This document shows, in pieces, positions 33,801-44,153 of a stretch of 64,000 nt of DNA. The translations under genes and the position numbers were made by a program. The DNA lies in assembly GCF_000378205.1 (NCBI RefSeq), contig NZ_KB899415.1, positions 1 through 64,000 on the forward strand. The letters run 5' to 3'. Under the pieces are notes generated by a model. It was not told where the DNA came from. It searched no databases and saw only the letters and a program-made list of their open reading frames with translations. This DNA comes from Sediminispirochaeta bajacaliforniensis DSM 16054. Its GTDB lineage: Bacteria; Spirochaetota; Spirochaetia; DSM-16054; Sediminispirochaetaceae. How positions within the stretch are numbered: the first letter of the stretch is position 1; each line of letters opens with the position of its first letter.

Positions 33801-34814
33801 ATGCTGGTTCTTGGAATTGAAACATCCTGTGATGAATGCTCGATTGCCGTGGTTGAAGACGGCAAAACAATTCGTTCAAACATCGTAGCGACTCAGATCG
33901 ATCTCCATCGGGAATTCGACGGGGTGGTACCCGAGATCGCCTCTCGTCTCCATACCGAGTGGATTTCTTCGGTTTTCAGGAGGTCCCTCGAAGAGGCCGG
34001 TATTGCGAAAGAGGCCATTGATGTTGTGGCGGTGACAAGCCGTCCGGGGCTCATTGGTTCTCTGCTGGTTGGGCTCTCCTTTGCCAAAGGCCTTGCTTTT
34101 GCCCTCGGCAAGCCCTTGGTTACGGTCGACCACATCCGTGCCCACCTTTACGCTCCCCATTTGGAACACTGTATCGACTATCCCTATCTTGGACTCCTCG
34201 TTTCAGGCGGCCATACCGTCATCGGGATTGTCCGGGAGTACGACAGCGTTGAAGTCCTGGGCACAACCATAGACGACGCCTGTGGTGAGGCCTTTGATAA
34301 GGTTGCAAAGCATTACAAGATGGGCTATCCCGGAGGGGTGGCTATCGACAAGCTTGCAAAGCAGGGGGATGACTCCCTCTTTTCTTTTCCTGACCCATCA
34401 TTGCACAAGGGGGATCATCGATATGATGTCTCCTATTCCGGCTTAAAGACTGCGGTCATCAATCAAATTGCCCAGTTTACCTCTGCGCCTCCTCCATATC
34501 GTAACGAGGACATTGCCGCAAGCTTTCAGAAGGCTGCCGTTGGGATGCTGATGAAACGTCTGAGATACGCCATTGAGGACACAGATATTCGCCGCGTGGT
34601 GGCCGGCGGCGGAGTGGTCGCAAACTCCCGTTTGCGTCGAGAGCTTTCCGAGCTTGAGGATGTGGAGGTTATCGTTCCTTCGATGCGGTTGTGTACCGAT
34701 AATGGTGCAATGATAGCGGGGCTGGGCTATATGATGTTCATAAACGGCATCACCTCGTCCTTGGCCGAAAATGCCTCATCAAGGGTCGCTGCCTTTAGAC
34801 GAGGCTATCCGTAA
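33801..34814 (+). CDS. tsaD: tRNA N6-adenosine threonylcarbamoyltransferase TsaD (337 aa)
   Basis: It transfers the threonylcarbamoyl group to A37 of ANN-decoding tRNAs together with TsaB and TsaE. The start L-G-I-E-T-S-C-D-E-C, the metal motif V-D-H-I-R-A-H, V-S-G-G-H-T, D-D-A-C-G-E-A-F-D-K-V and V-V-A-G-G-G-V-V-A-N are diagnostic, and the length is standard. GGAG precedes the ATG. It converges with the MinD-like gene, whose end lies 9 bp away. Confidence 0.96.
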   Translation: MLVLGIETSCDECSIAVVEDGKTIRSNIVATQIDLHREFDGVVPEIASRLHTEWISSVFRRSLEEAGIAKEAIDVVAVTSRPGLIGSLLVGLSFAKGLAFALGKPLVTVDHIRAHLYAPHLEHCIDYPYLGLLVSGGHTVIGIVREYDSVEVLGTTIDDACGEAFDKVAKHYKMGYPGGVAIDKLAKQGDDSLFSFPDPSLHKGDHRYDVSYSGLKTAVINQIAQFTSAPPPYRNEDIAASFQKAAVGMLMKRLRYAIEDTDIRRVVAGGGVVANSRLRRELSELEDVEVIVPSMRLCTDNGAMIAGLGYMMFINGITSSLAENASSRVAAFRRGYP

Positions 34815-34823
34815 GAAAATCGG

Positions 34824-35783
34824 TCAGAACTCTTCGCCAAGCTGCCGGATATCCTCGTTCTCTTCGAACAGTGCCGGTGCTTCCGGTATTGGAGTTGAGA
34901 TAAGCTTCTTTGCAATTAATGTCATCGCCCTGCCGAATTGACTATCCGGATGGTTCTGATAAAAAGGACGGCGTTCGATAATGGATCTGGATATTCCTTC
35001 TTCCCGCTTCAGAAATCCGATATACTCCATTTTGATGCCGACATTGCGGGTGGTTATGGAGCGAAGTTTGCTACCGAGTAAAAGGTCCTGGTTGCTGGCC
35101 CCCATATTAAGAACGATCCTCGGGTAGAGCTTGCCCAGCTGGCTGCGGCATTGCTCCGCCGCTTCCTGCGAAAAATCTTCCATCCCGGCCAGAAGATCTG
35201 AAAAATCGTTTCCCGATCCCTCCAGTCGCTCGGTCATAAACTCGGAGATAAAGTTCCGTTCTTCACTTTTGGAGGGAAAGGTGCGGAAGAGAAGTCTGAA
35301 GACCGCAGTCTTTAGAAAGGAATAGGAGCTGAGGATCGCGGTTGTTTCAGGGCTTGTAACGATGAGCCCCGAAGAGGACATAAGGAAAAAATCAACGACA
35401 TTATAGCTGCTGCCGGCTCCCAAATCCAGAAGAACAAAGTCGGCGGTCAGTTGTCCCAGCTCTTTCATGATCTTAAGTTTGCGGAAATAAGGAAGATTGG
35501 CAGTGCCCGGAAGCAGGGCATCACCCGGAATAAGAAAAAGCCTGGGAATCCCGGTATCTACAAGGAGCGATTCCAGAGACTCCGCCTTTTTATAGATGAA
35601 GCTGCCGATGCCTGCATGACGATTTTTGACTCCCAGACAGGTGTGAAGGTTGGAACTTCCGAGGTCGAGATCGACGAGGATGACCGTTTTCCCCAAGGAG
35701 GCGAGGGCTATACCCAGGTTGGCGGTGAAAACCGTTTTTCCGACGCCACCCTTTCCACTGGCAATAGGAATAATTACCTGCAT
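34824..35783 (-). CDS. MinD/ParA-family ATPase (FlhG-like) (319 aa)
   Basis: The deviant Walker A S-G-K-G-G-V-G-K-T lies at residues ~9-17, with V-D-L-D-L-G-S-S-N near 40 and D-F-V-L-L-D-L-G-A-G near 115, the features of the MinD/FlhG branch. The ~320 length and the C-terminal extension after ~200 resemble FlhG/YlxH proteins that control flagellar number and placement, but it lies beside tsaD and apt rather than flhF, so the role is open. No ribosome site precedes ATG 35783; TTGCTT and TATGCT boxes 17 bp apart end 9 nt before the ATG, so its message may have almost no leader. Convergent with tsaD, divergent from apt. Confidence 0.82.
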   Translation of the reverse strand: MQVIIPIASGKGGVGKTVFTANLGIALASLGKTVILVDLDLGSSNLHTCLGVKNRHAGIGSFIYKKAESLESLLVDTGIPRLFLIPGDALLPGTANLPYFRKLKIMKELGQLTADFVLLDLGAGSSYNVVDFFLMSSSGLIVTSPETTAILSSYSFLKTAVFRLLFRTFPSKSEERNFISEFMTERLEGSGNDFSDLLAGMEDFSQEAAEQCRSQLGKLYPRIVLNMGASNQDLLLGSKLRSITTRNVGIKMEYIGFLKREEGISRSIIERRPFYQNHPDSQFGRAMTLIAKKLISTPIPEAPALFEENEDIRQLGEEF

Positions 35784-35866
35784 ATCGATAACAGCATAGA
35801 GGAGAGTGTCGGAAAAAGCAATGATCTGTGGCCATCCCCTCTTTCGCTTTCGGGTAAAATTGTATT

Positions 35867-36412
35867 ATGGTGGCTTCTATGAGTGCCACATACGATTTCG
35901 ATGCCGCCATACGAAGAATACCCGATTTTCCCAAACCTGGCGTTCTTTTCTACGATATTACCTCGTTGATTGGAAATGCCGAGGCTTTTGGGGCCGTGAT
36001 TGACACAATGAAGCATCTTTACCAAGGTCGGCGTATTGATGCCATAGCAGCGGTTGAGGCCCGGGGATTTCTCTTTGCCACTCCCCTTGCGTACCTTCTG
36101 AATCTTCCGACAATTCTGATTCGGAAAAAAGGCAAACTTCCCGGAACCACCGTAGAGCGTTCTTTTTCTCTGGAATATGGTGAGGATACGATTCAAATCC
36201 ATCGTGGCGATATCCCCATAGGGGGGAATGTTCTTATTGTTGACGACCTGATTGCCACAGGAGGTACCATCCGCGCTGCGGTGGACCTCCTTCGTGAATC
36301 GGGCGCTTGTGTAAGCGAGCTTTTTTCCGTCATTGGTTTACCTTTTCTTGGCTTTAGGGAGCTTCTTTCCGATTGCAGCATCGAGACATTGGTTTGCTAT
36401 GAGGGAGAATAA
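35867..36412 (+). CDS. apt: Adenine phosphoribosyltransferase (181 aa)
   Basis: It salvages adenine to AMP using PRPP. Conserved pieces: I-P-D-F-P-K-P-G-V-L-F-Y-D-I-T near the N-terminus, V-E-A-R-G-F-L-F-A-T-P-L, R-K-K-G-K-L-P-G and the PRPP loop V-L-I-V-D-D-L-I-A-T-G-G-T. Starts at 35867 or 35879 are both possible. Neither has a ribosome site; TAAAAT ends 6 nt before 35867, which would fit a leaderless transcript, but no good -35 box is seen. Confidence 0.93.
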   Translation: MVASMSATYDFDAAIRRIPDFPKPGVLFYDITSLIGNAEAFGAVIDTMKHLYQGRRIDAIAAVEARGFLFATPLAYLLNLPTILIRKKGKLPGTTVERSFSLEYGEDTIQIHRGDIPIGGNVLIVDDLIATGGTIRAAVDLLRESGACVSELFSVIGLPFLGFRELLSDCSIETLVCYEGE

Positions 36413-36423
36413 AAATGTAGGAG

Positions 36424-36452
36424 TTGACAAAAATAAGGCTTTTTAGTAGATT
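36424..36452 (+). promoter_or_regulatory. Promoter of the tRNA-Gln/tRNA-Glu pair
   Basis: TTGACA (36424-36429), a 17-bp spacer and TAGATT (36447-36452). The first tRNA begins 16 bp downstream. Confidence 0.75.
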
Positions 36453-36468
36453 CCCATGTACCAAACGT

Positions 36469-36539
36469 TGGCCGATAGTGTAATGGTAGCACAACAGATT
36501 CTGGATCTGTTTGTGAGGGTTCAAATCCTTCTCGGCCAG
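36469..36539 (+). tRNA. tRNA-Gln (anticodon CTG)
   Basis: A 71-nt cloverleaf: acceptor TGGCCGA/TCGGCCA, D arm with AATGGTAGC, anticodon stem ACAGA/TCTGT around TTCTGGA (anticodon CTG), T arm with GGTTCAAATCC and discriminator G. CCA is not encoded. It is followed 8 bp later by tRNA-Glu, and both share the promoter upstream. Confidence 0.93.
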
Positions 36540-36547
36540 CTCTTCAT

Positions 36548-36619
36548 GGTCCCTTCGTCTATCGGCTAGGACGGAAGATTCTCAGTCTTCAAAGAGGGGT
36601 TCGATTCCCCTAGGGACTA
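36548..36619 (+). tRNA. tRNA-Glu (anticodon CTC)
   Basis: A 72-nt cloverleaf: acceptor GGTCCCT/AGGGACT with one G-T pair, anticodon stem GAAGA/TCTTC around TTCTCAG (anticodon CTC), T arm GGTTCGATTCC and discriminator A. CCA is not encoded. A terminator follows. Confidence 0.93.
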
Positions 36620-36631
36620 TTTCGGCGATAA

Positions 36632-36656
36632 ACGCTCGATAATCGGGCGTTTTTTT
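36632..36656 (+). terminator. Terminator of the tRNA pair
   Basis: ACGCTCGAT pairs with ATCGGGCGT (one G-T pair; the innermost bases form the loop), followed by TTTTTT, 13 bp after tRNA-Glu. Confidence 0.75.
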
Positions 36657-36720
36657 GTCTCTCGCTTTCCTTTTGAAAATCCTTGTGTTTTATTCTCTTG
36701 TCCGCTATCTTATTAAAACC

Positions 36721-38424
36721 ATGAACAGTGAAAGTTCTTTCGATCGTTTGGTGCAGGCCCTTTCAACCGAAGAGCGGCAGACGATGCTTGATCGTATTCG
36801 TACCGCTACAATGACCAGCGATGAACCTCTGGTGTTGGAAGAGCCGATCGAAAACTATACGCCTCGTGATTCTTTTGCCCGCCTTGGATTTTGGAAACGG
36901 TTTTTTTGTTTTCTGAAGGCACTTTTCACCGGTACCGATAAGTACGAAATTGTTGAAGAGCTTGATATTCAACGTCTTGCAAAAGATGTGGAAAAAATGA
37001 GCCCCTCCGTGCTCAACTATGGGCAGGGGGAGATCGGTATAGGATTTTACGATCGAATCGCCAAGCTTGAGGCTTCTCTGACCGTACTCAGACCACCGCT
37101 TAGAACTGCCCTCGGTGGATCGAAAGAGGAGTTCGTTGCTTTCTATGTCGGTTGGATTATGCCCCTTGTGCAGGAAGAGCTGCTTACTTTGCTTGATCCT
37201 GAGAAGCTTGCCTTTGAGCGTTCTCTCGATGACCCCTTCGAGGTGAAACGGGCGATTGAATCTTCCCTTAAGGAATACCTTGGAGAGATTCTCGATAACG
37301 ACAGAAAGCGACTCTATCAGCAGGCCCGGGCGTTGAGTCTTCTCAAGCAATTTGTTGATTTTCCCTTTTCCAAACTGCTTCAACCCTTTACCAATGCCGA
37401 TGGCAGGGTTTCTCCTGTTGCGATGAACGAAATCAGGGGAACGTTATTTGAATTCGATGCCCTTCTTTACTCATTGGAACCCCTGCCCGATGATGATGCC
37501 TTGAAGGCTGTTTTTATGTTCGATATGCAGAAGGATCTGGATGAACGGGATTTTAATCCTGCGGATCAGCTTCTGAAGATGATGGACAGCATTTCCTGGG
37601 CATGGCAGGTCATTCGTCAGACCGCCGCCGAGTTACGTGTCAACGATCTTTGTCGGATCGTGAGTAGGAACCTCAACTATCAGGCCGAATCCGTGGGTGG
37701 GGGAGAAGACTGGTTTCAGATATATCGGAAATTCTGGCAGAAACGGTGTGATGCTGTACTCGGCCGCTATATTGAAGAGTCCAAGCGGAAACAGATCATT
37801 CAGGATGCGGTAAAATTCCTGAAAAAACGTGAGCTGCCCCTATTGGATAACTATCGTCCATCTTCGGTGATGCTGAATGTTCGCCCCCGTTTTCCCATTA
37901 GTCTTAGCTTTATTGCTTCTTTTGTGAAGGAGCTTTTTCTTCAGGAGTTGCACAGCCCTCTTAAATTGATTCTTATCGACGGGCAGTTCTATAAGGAACA
38001 GAATAGGGAAGAGTACAACGAGTCCTACAGCGGTATCTTGAAGGTTGTCGACGACATTGCGTACATTGATTCGGCGCTTGCCCCCGACGGGGCCTTGCAG
38101 GGTGAGTTTGAGCAGCTTTCGAAAGAGGTCCTCGGCACGAAGATTATTCGCAAAAAAGTCGAGGCCCGAATCGGAGAACTGGATCGTGAGGCCGATAGGA
38201 TTATCAACGGGTTTGAGGAAAATCTTCGACTTTTGGCAAATGTCATCGGTGGCATCGTAGACGGGGAAATGGGGGGGCGTTTCGACACTCTCAGTAATCT
38301 CGGCTATATCGGTAAGAACGACAACAGCAACCTCATGCGCCGTTTAAAGGCCATTAAACAGATTTTAGAAAAGGCAATCTTTATTTGCAGGGAGTTGTAC
38401 GATATTGAGCGAAATCTCGGTTAA
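36721..38424 (+). CDS. Large cytoplasmic protein resembling DUF5312 of spirochaetes (567 aa)
   Basis: It appears to be a full-length member of a family I know only from spirochaetes (DUF5312). There is no signal peptide. A short hydrophobic patch near residue 60 (W-K-R-F-F-C-F-L-K-A-L-F) may touch the membrane. The rest is helical and charged, with a C-terminal G-E-L-D-R-E-A-D-R-I-I-N-G-F coiled region near 490-520. ATG 36721 is used; the longer frame from 36655 starts inside the preceding terminator and is rejected. No ribosome site is visible, but TTGTGT and TATCTT boxes 17 bp apart end 9 nt before the ATG. Function unknown. It overlaps the next gene by 20 bp. Confidence 0.75.
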   Translation: MNSESSFDRLVQALSTEERQTMLDRIRTATMTSDEPLVLEEPIENYTPRDSFARLGFWKRFFCFLKALFTGTDKYEIVEELDIQRLAKDVEKMSPSVLNYGQGEIGIGFYDRIAKLEASLTVLRPPLRTALGGSKEEFVAFYVGWIMPLVQEELLTLLDPEKLAFERSLDDPFEVKRAIESSLKEYLGEILDNDRKRLYQQARALSLLKQFVDFPFSKLLQPFTNADGRVSPVAMNEIRGTLFEFDALLYSLEPLPDDDALKAVFMFDMQKDLDERDFNPADQLLKMMDSISWAWQVIRQTAAELRVNDLCRIVSRNLNYQAESVGGGEDWFQIYRKFWQKRCDAVLGRYIEESKRKQIIQDAVKFLKKRELPLLDNYRPSSVMLNVRPRFPISLSFIASFVKELFLQELHSPLKLILIDGQFYKEQNREEYNESYSGILKVVDDIAYIDSALAPDGALQGEFEQLSKEVLGTKIIRKKVEARIGELDREADRIINGFEENLRLLANVIGGIVDGEMGGRFDTLSNLGYIGKNDNSNLMRRLKAIKQILEKAIFICRELYDIERNLG

Positions 38425-39127
38425 TAATGATTTTCTTCGTTTTTTTCCCTTTTCCGATCCGAAGGTGCAGGTCGATATGTCGCTTCGCAGTCTCGGTGAC
38501 ATGAGCGATCCTGAGGGGGAACCCCGTCGTAGGTTTTACGAAGGAACAGGCCTTTCGGCGCGGAGAGTTTTTACGCTGCAGCAGGTCCATTCCCGCCGTA
38601 TCGTTTACGTGGACGGAAGCGATCTTCCCGTTGCCGTTTCCCGAATGGAGGGGGACGGTCTTATCAGTCGTGATCCTTCTCTTGCCCTTGGCGTCACCGT
38701 TGCGGATTGCCTGCCTATGTTCCTTTTTCATGCGAAGAGCGGAACCTTTGCCGCACTCCACAGTGGCTGGAGGGGCACCGGTATCGTCGCTGATGCATTG
38801 GAGGCGTTTCGGGCGAATTGGGCCATCGCCCCGGACGAGGTGGAGGCCTTTATCGGCCCATCAATCGGCGGATGCTGCTATCGGGTGGACGAAAAGCGGG
38901 CTCTGGATTTTTCCCGACGCTACGGTGATGCCGTCCTGCGAAAGGATGGACGGGAGTTCTACCTCGACCTCGGTGAGGTAAATGAACGCTTGCTGCGGAA
39001 CTCCGGGGTACGCCAGCTGGTACGGGAGAAAAGCTGTACCAGCTGCGATGATCGTTTCGGCAGTTATCGCAGGGAGGGGCCCGAAGCATTCCATAGAATG
39101 CTTGCACTGATCGCCTTTTTTCGGTAA
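38405..39127 (+). CDS. Laccase-domain (YfiH/PgeF) purine nucleoside phosphorylase-like protein (240 aa)
   Basis: Multicopper-polyphenol-oxidase-like fold: Q-Q-V-H-S-R, G-D-G-L-I-S-R, V-T-V-A-D-C-L-P-M, A-A-L-H-S-G-W-R-G-T and G-P-S-I-G-G-C-C-Y-R-V. These carry the two His and one Cys that bind zinc. Homologues act as purine nucleoside phosphorylases/adenosine deaminases, or edit misjoined peptidoglycan precursors. The start is TTG 38405, inside the end of the upstream gene, with GGGAG about 10 nt before it; an in-frame ATG at 38477 is the alternative. Standard length from either start. Confidence 0.85.
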   Translation: MSEISVNNDFLRFFPFSDPKVQVDMSLRSLGDMSDPEGEPRRRFYEGTGLSARRVFTLQQVHSRRIVYVDGSDLPVAVSRMEGDGLISRDPSLALGVTVADCLPMFLFHAKSGTFAALHSGWRGTGIVADALEAFRANWAIAPDEVEAFIGPSIGGCCYRVDEKRALDFSRRYGDAVLRKDGREFYLDLGEVNERLLRNSGVRQLVREKSCTSCDDRFGSYRREGPEAFHRMLALIAFFR

Positions 39128-39181
39128 AGTTTTTCCTCGAATACAGCGACCGTCCTCTATGGTCGAAAGGAACAGAACATC

Positions 39182-40963
39182 ATGGCCGACATTACCGATA
39201 CGAAAACTCTGTGGAAAGGTGCCGTTGCCGACGCCTTGTTGCGCCACGCTGAAAGTATGAAGATTTCCTTCCAGCGGCCGGATCCCGCGTCTTTGGTTGC
39301 GGAACAGCCCCCGAAACCGGAAATGGGGGACCTCGCCTTTCCTATGTTTCCTTTTGCCAAGCTTTTTCGCACATCTCCGATGGCCATTGCAAGTGCCGTG
39401 GCCGATCAGGCAAAACAGACTGCAGCGGCACTTGGTGCCTCAGGTGAGGTCGAGGCTTCCGGTCCCTATGTAAATGTCCGTTACGATCTTGCATCGATGA
39501 TGCCCGGTTTGCTGAAGCAGGTTTTTTCCGAGACGGAAGCTTATGGAAAAACCGATCTGTATGCTGGCGAGAAGATCATGATTGAATTTTCCTGCCCCAA
39601 TACAAATAAACCCCTTCATCTTGGCCATTTGCGCAACGATGCCCTTGGAGAAAGCGTAAGCAGGATCTTAAAGGCCAACGGCGCCGATGTGATGAAAGTA
39701 AATCTCATCAATGACCGCGGTATTCACATCTGTAAATCCATGCTTGCCTATTCTGTTTTCGGTGAAGGGAAAAGCCCGGAATCAGAGGGGTGTAAGGGTG
39801 ATCACTTTGTCGGTGATTATTATGTGAAGTACAACAGCTGGGCGAAAGAGGAACCCGAGGCAGAGGAACGAGCCAGGGAACTCTTGAGAAAGTGGGAGGC
39901 CGGTGATCCTGAAACCGTCGAACTCTGGAAAACCATGAATCGCTGGACCATCGACGGCATAGGTGAGACATACCGAAAGACCGGCATCTCCTTTGACGAT
40001 ATCTATTATGAGAGTAAAACCTATTCGGCAGGCAGGGATGAGGTGCTGAAAGGCTTACGCAACGGTGTCTTTTATAAAGAAGAAGACGGCTCCGTCTGGG
40101 TTGATCTTGCCGAAATCAATCTGGACAAAAAGGTTCTTCTGCGAAGCGACGGAACGACCCTCTATCTTACCCAGGATATCGGTACGGCGATCGCCAGACA
40201 TGGAGATTGGCCCTTTAAGCGGCTTATTTATGTCGTGGCTTCCGAACAGCAGTATCATTTTAAGGTTTTGTTTCATGTCTTGAACAAGCTTGGTTTCGAT
40301 TGGGCCGAGAACCTTTACCATCTCTCTTACGGCATGGTCAATCTTCCGGAAGGCAAAATGAAAAGCCGGGAGGGGACTGTTGTGGATGCAGACGATCTTA
40401 TTGCCGAATTGAGTTCCATGGCTGCTGCGGAAATCAAGTCGAAGGGTCGAGAAAGTGATGTGGGAGATGTCGAAAAAACGGCAGAAGCCGTCGGACTTGC
40501 CGCTCTCAACTATTATCTCCTTCAGATTTCTCCTGCAAAGGATATGATCTTCGACCCGAAGGAGTCGATCTCCTTCAACGGCAATACAGGCCCTTACCTG
40601 CAGTACATGGGGGCGAGGATCAGCAGCATGCTGAGAAAATTCGAAGAACGAAGCGATGAGTTCAAGGGGGCGACAGTGGATCCCTCGCTCATTACCACGA
40701 TTGAAGAGCGGGAACTTATCAAGTTGATATCGTTGTTTCCGGAGAGGGTGGCACAGGCTGGAGCGGAATTTAATCCCTCCATCGTCACCACCTATCTGTA
40801 CGATCTGAGCCGGACCTTTAGCCGCTACTATCACGATAATCAGATTTTGAACAACGATGATAAGAATTTGGCATTTACACGGCTTTCCCTGGCGAAAGGG
40901 GTTTTGCAGGTCCTGAAAAATGCCTATCGGCTTGTGGGGATTCCTTTTCTCGAAGTGATGTAG
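39182..40963 (+). CDS. argS: Arginyl-tRNA synthetase (593 aa)
   Basis: A class I synthetase. The N-terminal Add-1 domain is followed by S-C-P-N-T-N-K-P-L-H-L-G-H-L-R-N-D (HIGH motif) near residue 145 and K-M-K-S-R-E-G-T (KMSKS variant) near 395. An anticodon-binding DALR domain ends the protein (F-S-R-Y-Y-H-D-N-Q-I-L). Length is standard. AAAGGA lies 10 nt before the ATG. It stands alone between the laccase-domain gene and the ribosomal protein operon. Confidence 0.96.
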   Translation: MADITDTKTLWKGAVADALLRHAESMKISFQRPDPASLVAEQPPKPEMGDLAFPMFPFAKLFRTSPMAIASAVADQAKQTAAALGASGEVEASGPYVNVRYDLASMMPGLLKQVFSETEAYGKTDLYAGEKIMIEFSCPNTNKPLHLGHLRNDALGESVSRILKANGADVMKVNLINDRGIHICKSMLAYSVFGEGKSPESEGCKGDHFVGDYYVKYNSWAKEEPEAEERARELLRKWEAGDPETVELWKTMNRWTIDGIGETYRKTGISFDDIYYESKTYSAGRDEVLKGLRNGVFYKEEDGSVWVDLAEINLDKKVLLRSDGTTLYLTQDIGTAIARHGDWPFKRLIYVVASEQQYHFKVLFHVLNKLGFDWAENLYHLSYGMVNLPEGKMKSREGTVVDADDLIAELSSMAAAEIKSKGRESDVGDVEKTAEAVGLAALNYYLLQISPAKDMIFDPKESISFNGNTGPYLQYMGARISSMLRKFEERSDEFKGATVDPSLITTIEERELIKLISLFPERVAQAGAEFNPSIVTTYLYDLSRTFSRYYHDNQILNNDDKNLAFTRLSLAKGVLQVLKNAYRLVGIPFLEVM

Positions 40964-40964
40964 C

Positions 40965-40994
40965 TTGACCCCCATTGCCTTGTTATGGTATAAG
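40965..40994 (+). promoter_or_regulatory. Promoter of the rplU operon
   Basis: TTGACC (40965-40970), an 18-bp spacer and TATAAG (40989-40994). It begins 1 bp after the argS stop and leaves a ~35-nt leader before rplU. Confidence 0.7.
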
Positions 40995-41034
40995 TTCGTC
41001 TACGTATTATTATGGATTGATTGAGGTTGGATTG

Positions 41035-41349
41035 ATGTACGCACTGGTTGAAATTAAAGGAAAACAGTACAAAGCCGAAAAAGGGGCTCTGCTTACGGTC
41101 GACAGACTTGATACTCCCGAAGGTCAGGAGCTGGAGTTTGATTCGGTTCTGCTTACCAGCGATGGCGAGAAGGTAAGCGTAGGCACTCCCTATGTTGATG
41201 GTGTTAAGGTAAAGGTCTCCGTTGAAGGAGAAGAAAAGGGTGATAAGGTCACTATTTTCAAATTCAAGAAGCGGAAAGCCTATCGAAAACGACAGGGCCA
41301 TCGGCAGAAGTATTCTTCTATTCGGGTTACCGATATTATCGGCGCCTAA
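41035..41349 (+). CDS. rplU: 50S ribosomal protein L21 (104 aa)
   Basis: M-Y-A-L-V-E-I-K-G-K-Q-Y at the start and K-R-K-A-Y-R-K-R-Q-G-H-R-Q near the end are L21 signatures, and the length is standard. ATG 41035 follows GAGG; a longer in-frame reading overlaps the promoter and is rejected. It heads the operon rplU-prp-rpmA-obg-nadD-yqeK and beyond. Confidence 0.96.
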   Translation: MYALVEIKGKQYKAEKGALLTVDRLDTPEGQELEFDSVLLTSDGEKVSVGTPYVDGVKVKVSVEGEEKGDKVTIFKFKKRKAYRKRQGHRQKYSSIRVTDIIGA

Positions 41350-41364
41350 GGCAAGAAGGTTCGG

Positions 41365-41703
41365 ATGGTAACGGTAGTCGTCTCTCTTGACGAGGCCGGA
41401 ATCGTCCGGGAAATGACGGCGGAAGGACATGCCCTCGGTTTTGCCAAGGGCGAAAATCCTGTTTGTGCCGCCGTTACGGTTCTTGTTCGGACCTATCTCC
41501 GCTGGATCGAGATTGGAGGGATAGAGTCCGTTGAAGGAGAAGCGCCGAAATCCGGCGTTTTGTATGCGAGTGTTGGTAAGCCCTGTCGGGAACGGGAGCC
41601 TCTTTTTCAGGGGGCTTCTCAGTTTTTGCTGACTGGTCTTTCCGACCTCCATGAGACATTTCCCCGACAATGTTCGTTGAGGGTAAAAAGATTCAAGGAG
41701 TAG
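41365..41703 (+). CDS. prp: Ribosomal-processing cysteine protease Prp (112 aa)
   Basis: A small YsxB/Prp-type protein between L21 and L27, the position it holds in Firmicutes. The catalytic pair is visible as G-H-A (His near residue 27) and N-P-V-C-A-A-V-T-V-L (Cys near 38). In Firmicutes the enzyme removes an N-terminal extension from L27. The L27 encoded next has no such extension, so its substrate here is uncertain. No start problem: 15 bp after rplU, with AAGAAGG as ribosome site. Confidence 0.85.
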   Translation: MVTVVVSLDEAGIVREMTAEGHALGFAKGENPVCAAVTVLVRTYLRWIEIGGIESVEGEAPKSGVLYASVGKPCREREPLFQGASQFLLTGLSDLHETFPRQCSLRVKRFKE

Positions 41704-41709
41704 CGTGAA

Positions 41710-43541
<1,832 letters not shown>

Positions 43542-43545
<4 letters not shown>

Positions 43546-44153
43546 AGATGAATCTCGAGAAGATGTATCAAAGAGTCGATGTCGAGGCGAAACGCCTGCT
43601 ATCTCCCTTACGATATCAACATGCTGTCCGAACTGCGGAGGCTGCAGCCCGCTTATGCGGGAGGTTTGACGCGGATGAGAAGCTCGGAAGGCTTGCCGGA
43701 ATTGCCCATGACCTTGGGCGAGGTGAGAAGCCTTCTGTGGTTCTTGAAACAGCCAAAGCGGTTGGGCGCAAGGTCAGCCCGGAAGAAGAGGAGCACCCGT
43801 TGTTGCTGCATGGCTGGTATGGAGTCCGCCTTCTGAAAGCGATATTCCCGGATTGTCCTGCTGCCGTCTGTGAAGCCGTCGAGTTCCATACCGCAGGAAA
43901 ACCGGGGATGGGTACGATCGCCAAGATCATCTTTTGTGCCGATTATCTTGAACCAGGCAGGGATCATCTCGATCGGACATTGCTGGAGGCGAGTGAACGT
44001 TGCGAAACCCTGGATTCTCTCTGTATCGTCGTGCTTGAGCATCAGCTTGCCTATCTACGATCACAGGGCAGACGGATTGTCAAGGAGTCTCTCCTTTTAT
44101 ATGATGAGCTAAAACGAGGTAGCTGTGAGGCGAAAAACAGAAAACTCAAATAA
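43542..44153 (+). CDS. yqeK: HD-domain protein YqeK (diadenosine tetraphosphatase-like) (203 aa)
   Basis: HD-superfamily motifs: Y-Q-H-A-V-R-T-A near residue 26, G-I-A-H-D-L-G-R-G near 56, H-P-L-L-L-H-G near 85 and E-A-V-E-F-H-T-A-G near 110. This is the pattern of YqeK, which symmetrically hydrolyses Ap4A in Gram-positives. It follows nadD with an ATGA overlap and precedes the LCP gene and rsfS, the same order as in Bacillus. The start could also be the second Met at 43548. The end overlaps the next gene by 29 bp. Confidence 0.88.
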